Positions 50,462-61,355 of a stretch of DNA of 64,000 nucleotides are shown piece by piece; positions within the stretch are counted from its first letter, which is position 1; every line of letters starts with the position of its first letter. Made by a program: the position numbers and the translations under genes. Under the pieces are notes generated by a model, which was given only the letters and a program-made list of their open reading frames with translations, did not search any database and was not told the DNA's origin. Origin of the DNA: Salarias fasciatus (lineage: Eukaryota; Chordata; Actinopteri; Blenniiformes; Blenniidae); contig NC_043754.1 in assembly GCF_902148845.1 (NCBI RefSeq), positions 18,161,931 through 18,225,930 on the forward strand. Direction: 5' to 3'.

Positions 50462-52655
50462 TTATTTCTTTGCATTCCGCAGCCCTTCAAACAGCAGACA
50501 CTTCGCCTGTGCACAGAGAAAGAAAACAGTCAGAGCTCTTTTCAGTAAAACAAGAGTGTCAATCCGTAGTGTTTGCTGCTCTGTCTATTTATGTCCGTGG
50601 CTGTTTACTTGTATTAGTGCCAACCTCGTGCCAGCGCAGTGTGTCAAGGGGCAAACCCAGATGGCAGTGGGGACAGGTGTCGGTCTGGTCGGGCATTTCC
50701 TGGAGCCTCTGTCCCCAGCAGGGCCCCTCGCTGCCCCACAGAGGACGGCATGTGGAGTGGGAGGAACAGGCCACCCCGAAGTGAGGCCGAGGGTCCGTTT
50801 GGTAGCTCAGCTTCTGGCCACTAGAGGGCAGTGCTGCAGAAGGATCGGAGTCTTCCTGTTCAGCGGGGACACGAGGTTTTAGAAAACAGTATGAACAATA
50901 CAGAACGTAAATTACGTTCTACTTTGAAATCAGGATTTTTCTCTAAGAGTTTGCTGAATACACGATTATGTTACAATTAAGTAAAGACCTAGTTAGATTG
51001 GATGGCAGTAATGTCACATTGCTTCAATTTCAGTCAACTTCAAGTAAAAAGGTGTTAAAAAGTACTCAAGTTCAAGTGGAAGAAAAAAAAATTGGCTTGA
51101 TTTACTTGTAGAAATCATCTACATTAAAACCACATTTCACAAACAATTCAGTGTGTAAAAATTACAAGTTTCTTTATGCAAGCAGATATTTTGCAAAGTC
51201 ATTGACTATAAACCAACAGATAAAACAATTTTCTTATTGATTGGAACACATTCTGGAACATCTTATTTTAAAAGTTGAAAAGTGGTAGATAACAATGAAA
51301 ACATGTACACTCTTGGAAAAAGAGCAACTGTTTGATAACTAATGTGAGTATTTCTTATGTGTTTCTTCCACCCCTGAATATATCAAGAACAATCATATGA
51401 GCCCACAGACTCACTGTAATACAGTCTCACGCCAGGTAGGGGAGTCACATTTCTCTTTTTGTAGTTGTTGACTTGCATAAATTATTAAATAGCTCAATGA
51501 CAAGTACACATGAAGGGCGCATTGACATAACTTAAAAAAAAATAATGGCAAAGAGAGATATGATTATTTTTAACATATAATATCAAACTTTTTTAACCTT
51601 GTACCTGCATGAGAACTAGTACTCAGCTTATATAGTAAACTTTCTTCAACTGAAAGTACTTTCTTTTCATTTAAGAAAATACAAATTCCTTATAAGAGCA
51701 GGCCTTTTTGTTTGCATAGCATCATAAGTTTAAAACTGATAAATTAAAGAGTTTATCCATTCAGTTTGTGTTGGTGACATAATCTGTTGATGTGACTGTT
51801 TTACCTGATATGCATATTATAGTTTAAATGTGACAACCTGTTTTGCAGCTTCAGGACGATAATCTGAGTCCAAAGACCTCAAGCAATAAAAGCAGGGATC
51901 CGATGAATGATCTGCAAAAAGAGAAACTATAAAAAGTATGACAAAGACGCAAGCTAAGTTAAAAATTTCTTAGGTCAGTTTATCACACATGTGCCCATTC
52001 TGATAAGAAATGCCATGCAGTCTGCATTCCACAGCTAACCGTGGCTTACTCTGTGAGTTGGAGGGATGAGATGACTCTGAGGGGGGGCTGAACTCGTCCT
52101 CTGCTGGCAGGGGGGGCTCTGGGAGGCAGTCAGTACTCTCCTGTGTCGCCGTGGGAGTCAGAGTCCCCTCAGAGCTTTCTGCACCACTGTTATGCTGATC
52201 CTCTCCAGCCTTCAGCAACAACACGAGCCAGAACACAAAAACAGAAATCTGAGTTCATTTTTGACTTAAACTCGAAAAAAAAGACTAAGTTCTTTCTTTC
52301 TGTTAATATGACCTGGCTGGGCTCTGCCTCTCCATCACTGGCTCCACAGTCAGCCTGGCGGTCCTCCTCTGGTTCACAGAGCTCATCGCCCTCCCGGGCG
52401 CAGCTCGGCGGCGGGGTTTCAGCCTGGGTAGAAGTCGTCCCACTGCGGTTTGGAAAAAAGAAGCGTCACAATTAAAATGCGTGCCCTCCTAACCACTTGA
52501 CCAGAAGGTTATCAGCTGATCTGTCTACATCGGCTCACGCCGACTCGGCCTCTACGGTTACACTCAAGACAGGCGCCTGATTATTGGGAAACGTTCATCT
52601 TCTCCTTGCCTCACCTTTGGGTGCCTTCTTCTCGTTCCTCCCTCTCTTCCTCCAT
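50462..52655 (-). CDS. unrecognised protein with C-terminal UBZ4-like zinc finger
   Basis: Six small exons in transcript order: 52655-52615, 52442-52313, 52209-52050, 51911-51838, 50855-50625, 50506-50462. They total 681 nt, or 226 residues, and every junction has GT-AG ends with agreeing phase. The start MEEEREEREEGTQ is the only nearby ATG in the required phase. Residues about 1-110 are acidic, Ser/Pro-rich and probably disordered. Exon 4 contains a CFYC pair. The last two exons together make CPHCHLGLPLDTLRWHEAKC, a C-x2-C-x11-H-x3-C motif split by an intron between Glu and Ala. That spacing equals the Rad18-type ubiquitin-binding finger UBZ4. By family knowledge such fingers bind ubiquitin in DNA-damage or signalling proteins; a role here is inference. 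I do not recognise an ortholog. The exon 5 donor (GTTGGC) is the weakest site. Confidence 0.75.
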
Positions 52656-52659
52656 CTCC

Positions 52660-55077
52660 GCTCATGTGTCTCCCTCCCAGGGTGCCTGTTGTGTTATTCC
52701 TCTTGATCCCGCCGTTATTTGACTTTTCCCTCTCGTCCTCTCCCCGGTGTGTTTCCCCCCTCTCTGTCTGGCTCTCGGCTCTCCTCCCTCCCTTTCTGTG
52801 TGTGAAACGGAAACTCCGGGCCTTCAATATTTGATGTGTCTGAATAGCTCACAAGCAGGTTTCTGTAAAGAGTCATCAGGTGAGGGCTTTAATGTCCTTG
52901 TGGTGGAGCGTGCTTTGACATCCACAAACCTGCTCACACCATTGCTGAAAACGAGCTGGTCGATGCTTCATTTCGAACTTCTGAAAATAAAAGTTCTCCA
53001 AAAATAGAAACCAGAAAGTTTGCGATTTCATGCAGTGCGTCAGTTTCTCCACCTAATTTTGGAAACCCGTTATCATTCTGTAAGAGTAAAACTGTGACTC
53101 ATAGGGATGACTCAACAGTGGAAAACATATGCGTCGGTACTGATGACTGATGATTTTACAGCTTTTTGTTGTATTTCAGTGCTTTTTGCTTTCTATACTT
53201 TATGACTTATAGAATATTAAAACAGGTTTGGTTTATAGTCACTACAAATATAATAGTCAAATCAGATGAACAACTGTTTCAAGTATAGGCAACAAAATAC
53301 TGTACCCGAGTATGATTTCATGGTTCTGAGGTATTTTTTATTATTATTATTACAATTTTACCCATCTTCCTAGGCTTTCAAAAGGTAATACTGAATGCCA
53401 TGATGGAAAAAAAAACTTCATTTATTAGTAGTCTTGTTACTCTGCACTAAAGAGAGAGGAGTTAATCCAAATCGAAGGCTTCATCCTGCTCAAAATATAA
53501 AGGGTCCACTGTGACCTGGATCAGTGGTCTTCAAAGTGTTGGGTGGGCCTCCCATTCAGACTGCAGCAAAGATCTGAGAGTCTATAAATAATAAGTTAAA
53601 CATCACACTTTTTTTTAGTAAAATATGCATTTTTATAGCTGAATTTTAAGTTTTATGTGAGCTGAGTGCACGTGCCTGTGATGCACTGGTCTGGATAAAG
53701 CGCTATGGAGGGCGGATGGATGGATATATGTATTCTGCACACACCTCCAGCGTCCATTCAAGACTGCCATCTTGTGCACAGCAGCATCGTGACTGCAATG
53801 TTAGTAACGCCTTCCACCAGCAGATGGCGAAAAAGCATTTCCTGCGAGGCCCTCAAACCGTGGTGTAGGCGGATGAACAAGCCCTCAAACACATTTTAAC
53901 ACTGGGAATTTCTGTCTTACTCTCTTTTTCCACCCTTACCCATTTTTTTTTCCTCTCATATTGTCCAAATTTTAATTCATTTGGCTTCTTCCAGCGTATG
54001 AACACGAACATATCTTTTCCTTGAAAGGAATCCCAGACAATCTGAGCGGCAGCAAATATCATTGGGTGTTGATTTTCAAACCACAGTGATTAACTCCATG
54101 ATGTGACTGGGATTTTAATTTCAGGATTGAGCTGTGGAGCCGCGGAATGTGCGTCTGTTGCTGTATCTCCATACTGCGTGTCGACCGTGTATAGGCGCAC
54201 TCGCCGTCGTGTGTGCACCACTGCATGTATTCCTGTAAGTGCAGGGCAGGTAATTAGAGTGTTTTTTTTCCTGTATATGTGTGGTTTTTTTTGTGGGAGG
54301 AGGGAGACAGGACATAAGTGGAGATGACTCACCAGTCTTTTGTGACAGTGGTGCAGAGAGAGTGCTTTTTACCCATTTCTCTCCCTTGGGGCTTGCATAC
54401 AAAACAAGAAATGGAGAGAGGATAAAGAAGAAAAGGAAAGGAAGATTGGGTGTTTGGTAGCATTAGAACGGAATGGAGGTGGGGGGGGGGGGCATGGATA
54501 ATTGAAGAATAAAGGGGAGAAGATGGGAATGAGGGTGGAGAGCACGACAAAGAAAGAGATGAAAGGAGTGAGCAAAAAGACAAGGGTTGAAGGGATCATA
54601 AACAAAGGATGCAGTTTCAAGGAAGAAGCCTCAGCAGCGCTGCCTCTGGTGTCCTAATGGCTGCTGAAGACATGGTTGATGGGGTGTATTATGTCCAACA
54701 ATGGTAGTTTAACACACAATTCAACAAATATAGGGGGGAGACGTGACTCACAGTGACGAGATTCAGATATAATTTGAAAAGCTCTTTGAGGTCAGAAGCT
54801 GTTGTAAGGGAACATGTTGACTCTTTGAGCTGATTATATAGATTTTATATAAAAAAACTTAGATATTTCTTGATTTATTTGGTATCGAAATTTTACTTAA
54901 TATCTTCTTTATGCCTTCATACGCCGGCCGCCATTTTAGCTGCAGCATTCATGTCCCGGTACGTAGGGAGACATGTCAATTTCTTGTTTTGAACAAGACA
55001 TCAATAATCCACAGAGCATGACTGTGAAGTTAACAGATCATTCTCTCAAATTTTGAAGGTCCATAATGTTAGATTTT
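52660..55077. other. intergenic, no gene seen
   Basis: The first 200 bases form the upstream region of the minus-strand UBZ-like gene and are purine-rich on that strand. The remainder has no supported exon. Short diverged pieces near 53520 (GTGGTCTTCAAAG...) and 53670-53725 look like old transposon debris. A G-run of about 12 lies near 54481. Confidence 0.5.
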
Positions 55078-56260
55078 ATTCAGTTCAGTTCAGTTTTATT
55101 TGCATAGTGCTAAATACAACACAATCATTTCAAAGCACTTTTACTGGGGAAAAACCCAACAATTCCACTGGCACAAGCGTAAGTGACTGTGGAAAAGGAA
55201 AAAAAAAAACTTGCTTTTGCAGAGTCAAGCTCAGACATGGAGACTTCCTGCTGTGGGTTATGGGATAGAAGAAGAGAGAGCGAAGAGAAATTCAAACCCT
55301 GGTTCAAGCAGGGCGTAGGGGTTCTCCATTTACTTGAGCAGAGATCCGCTCGCTGCAGATGGAGGAGGCTCAGACCACGAACTGCTAGTTCCTCCGTCAA
55401 GATGTCAGCATGAGAGGAGCCCGATAGCTGAAAGCTCTGCCTCCCGTTCTGCTTTTAGAGAACCGAGGAACCTCCAGTTACAGCACTCACAGCTCTTGAA
55501 GATATGACGGGGCCTGCTTATTAAGAGCTTTAGAGTAAGAGACGGATTTTAAATTCTAGTCCAGATCTCACAGGAAGCCAGTGAAGAGAAGCTAACATTG
55601 AGGTGATGTGATCTCTCCTGCTGGTTCTTGTCAGAACTCTTGATGCAGCATTTTGAATCAGTTCAGAGCAGTTTTTCAGACACCCTGATAATAAGGAATT
55701 ACAAACGGCCTACTCTGGAAGTAACAAATGAAGGGATTCATTTTTCAGCTTTGGTCTGAGTCAACATGTTTCTTATTCTAGAGATATTACTCAGGTGATA
55801 AAAGGCAGTGCTGCAGTTTAATCTTGTTTAATGTGGGAGTTAAAGGATAAGTCCTGCTCAAAAGTAACTCCCAGGTTCCTCACGGTGTTACTATGTTTTG
55901 AGACGAATAAAATAACTTCAGTTCTATTTGAGTACGGAAGCAGAAAATCAGTTAATATTATGTTTCCTGATAATATTCCCTGCCATAAGAATGTATAACG
56001 TGAAGAGTAGAGGTCCTAGGACAGAACCCTGTGCAACTCCAAGTTTAACTTTAGTCTGAGCGGAAGAGTCATTGACAGAGTCAGTAACATAACCTGTCCC
56101 TAAAGATAGATTGATCTGATCTATTATTGATGTACTAATCATCAGGAAAATATCTCTGAACAGTCTAGTTGGGATTGATCTCACAGACATGTTGGGTTTC
56201 ATGAGGCCACAGTTGAGGATAACTCAGAGAGTTCTACAGGAAGGAAGCAGGGAAACTGAA
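55078..56260 (-). mobile_element. decayed L2-like LINE, 3' part
   Basis: Read on the minus strand, this carries reverse-transcriptase pieces: [11 protein letters not shown] near 56165, then [18 protein letters not shown] near 56015, then VRNLGVTFEQDLSF near 55860 and LHWLPVRSGLEFKIRL near 55560, in family order. The middle of the polymerase, including the YADD-type catalytic block, is missing, so there is an internal deletion. Stops and frame changes are frequent. The 3' end at 55078 finishes in a short ACTGA-type tail (TTCAG repeated on the plus strand), as non-poly(A) fish LINEs do. 5'-truncated and inactive. The clade (L2 or a close relative) is judged from these motifs only. Confidence 0.8.
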
Positions 56261-58752
56261 AATCAGGTTCTACTGATAAAGCTGAAGATGTGGTTGAGTG
56301 GTTAACTTCTGAGTCTTTAGTCCTTTCAAACACAAAACTGTAGGAAAAGGTGGGTCACTAACAAATAAAGTACATGTAAATTTAGCCAACATGACGTCCT
56401 GATTGTACCAGAAACCAACACATCTACTTGATTGAGTGAGAAAGAATAAGAAGCGTTTAGATGTCATGCCAAAAAATCAACAAATGTGAGCTTTTGTATG
56501 TGGAGTTTGTATTTCCTCACTTTTCTGTGGGTTTTCCAACTTAAACACTAGTTATAGGTTATTCTAGATTCCATTAGTATTTCCCCCAATCTCAGTTTGA
56601 TTGTCTCCATCTTCTGTGACCCTAGTCTGGATCAGCAGATTTAGATGAAGCATGGATTAAAGGGTTTGATTTCATGTCGTGTTTCACACTTGATAGTACA
56701 TGTATTCAAAGCTTTTGATCATTGATCCAACTCTCTCATGAGCAGAACCTTTGCCAGTAAGTGTTGTAAACGTGAAACTCTTTCTTTCTAATGTCACACT
56801 GACATTTGAAGTCAGAGGCTGAACCGAAGCCCCACAGCAGTAGATCTTTAATGATTATTATTTAATCACATTTTGAAGGGTGTTCAATATTCATACTCCT
56901 AATGGCTGACATTTTTCCTCACATTTTTGTTTCTGTGAATGCAAGGGCTTCTTGAGGCTATTGCTGATGAACTGTTAGGCTGTCAGAGCCTTGTGTGCCA
57001 GGCCGCTGGATGGAAACCAAATTTCGTGCCTGCAAGAGTTGGAGCTTTCTGAAAAATTCAAATTGCAATTTAATTATAGCGCACCCACCAGGCAAAATAT
57101 AAATCATTACTATAAGGACGTAATGTGATCTCAAGCTTGACAATCACATCCTATTGTGTTGGGAATTCTGTAGGCCTCCATTGTGTAGCGTGTCAAAAAA
57201 CATGAACGTGGGAATGTAAACACCGGCGTTTTAACAAAGCTCCTCTTTGTCCGCGCCTCAGCAACAAGATGGTAATGAAAGCTTTTTTTAAAGTCTGCAG
57301 CTTCAACACACAGCTCATGTATAATCGGAGAAGACCTGCTTGAGTGTCAGTCCTCTATCATCGTCTGTACGCAATAAAAAATCCAACTAATTCCTCTCAG
57401 ACAAATTCATAACTGCATGGATCATTCTTCATTCTGCCGTTCACATGATGTCTGCTTTCTTTAATGCCAGCTACGACGTGTGGCGGCCATTAGATATCCT
57501 CTTATCGTCACCAGCAATTCACCTCTAATGCATTAGCGAAACAACAGAAAGCTCATTAACTTGGAAGGTTAGCAGTGTTTATCCAATTAAACTAGCATCG
57601 ATTTAATGGAAATGTACTACCAATTTATTGTTGCAGAAATGTGTTTCGTTGATTAGTTTTCATCTGAAGTTATCAGCCATTGATTTTGAATTAGACAATG
57701 TTACATTGACAGTGTTCAGAAATATCAAAGTGACAGCTTGAGTTTTTCCACTCTCAATTTCTTGGGTTCATTTTTTTTTTGTTGTCGTGTATCTGGCGGA
57801 GCTGCCCTCTGTTTGTTTTGATTATGATTAAATGCACTTAATTCAATTTGTCAAGTTAGACTCTGCTTAAAAAAATTTAATTAATCAAATCTTAAATTGC
57901 ATTACAGATCAAATTAAAGGCCGACAGACAGCTGCGGCTTTCGATTGCTTGTGAGCAGATATCTTTCGAAGGAGGCATGTGAGCTCCCTCTCGTCTCTCT
58001 GATTTACTTAACTTAGGTATTACTTCTGCTAATATGTCGAATCTGCTCCTCAAGAAGAGCTGAGATCTCTGCTTCTGGAATCTCAAAGCAAATCTGAATC
58101 AGACTGAAATAACTACATGAACAGCGCAAGTGTGTTTGTCCACTGTTTCAGGTTGTGGGTCACTTGGCTTGCAGAGCTAACACCCTGTCAGAGCAGTATC
58201 TTTATTAGAACATGTTACCAAACTAGTTTTATGAAGAGATACGTTTATATTTAGCAGACCTGACATCAGTGTAGCGCTCGGCTCTCTCTCTCCAGCAGTC
58301 CCGGTTTTTCATGTGGCCCCTCAGGATATTTTAATGCCCACCACTGAATCAACCGAATGAACCACACTGACCCACATAGCGCAGACAGCTCAGCTAATAT
58401 TGTCACAGCAGCACGACCGCATCACATTATGCCTACATTGTTTAGACATATTAACAGTTAAAGGTACATTTTTAGAACGTTGACTCATTTTTAATTAGCT
58501 ACTGAAATACTAATGCTGTGAACAACTTCTGATGAAGACCAAATAAGTATTTTTCAGCTACTTCTGTTGTGTAAAACTGCTTCTTTTCAAGAGACATAAT
58601 GATGCAACTGTGATAATCTAAACTAACTACAAAGTAGGATTAACTTCAGACTCATGAGTCATGCTGATAATCTATTTGAGCTGTGTCTCATCCATAATGG
58701 TCACGTTTTTCTCTTTTCTCTTTCTTTTTTTTTTTCTCGGTCGTGCCTTCAG

Positions 58753-58956
58753 CGTAGCTCGATAAAGGAAGGTTTCCTGTCCTTAATGAAATCCTGGACA
58801 TCGCGGCAACAAACAGATTCATTCATCTCCACAGTGAGAATATTCACAAACTGCCAGGGAATATCCGAATTCACCGTCTCCCAGAATATCAGTCCCCAAG
58901 CCAAGGTGGAGGCCCGAGAGGCACAGTTCCAATCAATCGAGGAGCGAGTGGGAAAG
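58753..58956 (+). other. orphan exon-like open segment
   Basis: This 204-nt segment lies between a long pyrimidine tract ending CTTCAG and a GTAACA donor. It is open in the phase 0/0 frame for 68 codons (RSSIKEGFLSLMKSW ... SIEERVGK). I recognise no family and find no partner exon, so it may be a real isolated exon, a conserved non-coding block, or chance. Confidence 0.3.
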
Positions 58957-59257
58957 GTAACATGTGATTAGGTTATAGTGGCAGCCCGCTAATCATTGCC
59001 AGTGTCTGCAGCACTTCACAGCCGACGTAAAGTTTGTTTTGATGCCAAACAAGCGGCAAATCAGAAGCACTTCAAGGAATTATAGCAGGAGGGCATATTG
59101 CCTGTGTGATGTGCGAGTGAGGAGGAGGTGTGAAAACAAGATATGGCAAAACCTATCTACCAAACACCTTTCCACCAGCCGGCTGGCGGGCCCGAGGCAG
59201 CAGCGAACATGACTCAATCTTTATCTTGAATGCCAGCAGCTAAATTACTATACAGCT

Positions 59258-59261
<4 letters not shown>

Positions 59262-59297
<36 letters not shown>
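59262..59297. repeat. (GA)n microsatellite
   Basis: About 36 bp of GA dinucleotides followed by GGGAGAGAGAG and a GTGT stretch. Confidence 0.9.
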
Positions 59298-59307
<10 letters not shown>

Positions 59308-59770
59308 GCGTGCGTGCATATGTGTGTGTGTGTGGTCTTGCGCAGTAAAGTGTACAGATGGATGACTCATCCACCAATCATGTGACTCATCAATCACTGC
59401 AGTTACCATTTCCCTCCCTCCCTCTCTCTCTCTCCCTCCCTCCCTCCCTCTGAATTTTTTCATCCTCTTTTCATTCCCATTCTTGCTGCTTTTTGCTTTT
59501 TGGACTTCATTTTCCTATTGTTTGGAAATATAATACACTCCTATAGTTTTCTTTAATCCCTAAATCGCCTCCACTCCGATGAAACACGGACTTATACGAG
59601 TCGTGACGTTTCCGAGCCTCGACTGATTGTCTTCTTTTATGCGTTTGATTTTTTTTTTTTTTTTCATCACTCAAGAACCAAGTGTTCCTGCTTCAGCTGC
59701 TGCTGCAGAAAGACAACACAGCACTCTCCAAAAAGCCATTAAAAAACTGAACTTTAATAAAATAATTGCT

Positions 59771-60952
59771 TTTATTTTTTATCATATAGCAAAACTAGTA
59801 ATCATCATGCTGTTATTTACACATTGCACGGGCATATTTATTTCACACTGTACATCTTACAATGCTAAAGGTGACATCAACAACAACACTCTCCTTTTAC
59901 AAGACAGATGGCTTCACTGTGGACACAGTGGCCCTCTTCCTTTGAGATTTCTTTTTTTTATTTTCACAGTTTATTCAGAGAAAACAGCCATTTCGTGTTC
60001 TCCATACTGTTTTATTTTTTTTCTCTTTTTTTTGTTCTTTTTTTTGTTCTTTTTTTAAGATGCAAGTAGAAAGACGTGCATTTAACGGTTTGAAGCACAA
60101 TCCCTGACTCCCCGGCCTGAAACTTCTCAATGAATTTCTTCTGAAAATGAACAAAATGGTTATAGCCTCTTGGTGGAAATCTGTTTTATAAGGCTGTGGA
60201 GCAAATATGTGTGATTTCAAGTATATATTTTTTCAAATTAATAAAAGAAAAATATACATAATGGCTATGATGCAAGAAAAATGTAAAGTAAAGTTTGTGC
60301 GAATAAAGAAAAGTGCATAAATGTGTCAGTACATAAAGATGAACTATGAAAACAATTTACCCCTTGCAGGGCGAAGGAATATCCTACGGTGGTGATGATG
60401 CTGATACCCTTTGTGGTGGCTCTTTCATAAATATATTGACACAATAATGTCTGGATCCCAAAATGATTGAAAACCCTTAGACCACCAGGTTGGAAGTGTT
60501 TTGTGTTAAAGTTTGTGCTTTTGGAGTCCACAGGGTTTCTACATTGGGTCCGGATGTGATGACAGAATTGTGCACTATGCCGTTTCCCTTTTAGAACCGC
60601 GGTGCTTGTAAGGCAAATCTGATTCTTGTGTTTGGAAAAAACTGAAATGTGTGTATTTGGCACCTTTTTGCAAATTGCAGCTGTTTTAACGCCGATCCAA
60701 TGGGGAATAAGAAAGGCAACTACACACATCAAATACAACAAAAGTATATCGTCAACATTTGATAATGTCAGGATTTTTTTTTTTCTTAGTTTTGCGTTTG
60801 TATAGCTGAGAAGTCATAACTTTGTATTATGACATACAGAATATAAAACAAAATATATAAAGTGATGTTGTAAACATGGTTCTCTTTCAATGGGCACGTT
60901 TGCTTGTGAATGTGTCAAAAATGCTGTTCAATGTTGGTGTGGACATATGTTC

Positions 60953-60985
<33 letters not shown>

Positions 60986-61355
60986 TGTGTGTTAGTGTCC
61001 TCAATAAATCTCTGAAATATGCAAGAACATCAGAGATTGACCTGAATGGAGGCAGACATACACCATGGTATGTTCTGTTTCAAAATGTAAACTGAGCAAG
61101 AGGCTGAACATGGTTACAGGGAGCCTACACAGAGACCTCTTCATCCCCTCCCTGACTGGGTAAATGAACAGAAATAACAGTGATCAAAATAACAAAAACC
61201 TAACTCTTCACTTCTCCAACCTCAAACTTCCATCAGGCGCAAAACACATCTCCTCTGAGTCTTTTTTTCACCTCTGTTCCAGCTTTTCTCCAGCTACTGC
61301 ATGTCTGTCCCGCCTTCTTCGGTACTTCTGACCGGACAGTGTTCAAAAAAGTCTT
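59771..61355 (-). other. vgf: vgf 3' UTR (inferred)
   Basis: No other gene is seen after the vgf stop codon on the minus strand. TTTATT motifs that read AATAAA on the minus strand occur at 59771-59776, 59958-59963 and 60011-60016, and one probably marks the transcript end. The stretch includes a GT microsatellite at about 60954-60983 and several T-runs near 60010-60057. Confidence 0.45.

Larger units (their letters stand above)
56261..59740. other. gene-poor region with AT-rich conserved-looking blocks
   Basis: No gene can be assembled. Several blocks carry clustered homeodomain-like cores, for example TTTAATTA near 57070 and TTAATTAATC near 57880. An isolated open exon-like segment lies at 58753-58956. 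A GA tract (about 59262-59297) and a CT/CCCT-rich tract (about 59410-59450) end the region. Any enhancer function is a guess that needs cross-species alignment. Confidence 0.45.

Noticed and set aside
53515-53600. Second possible hAT-type fragment
   Set aside because: Too short and diverged, with no paired end.
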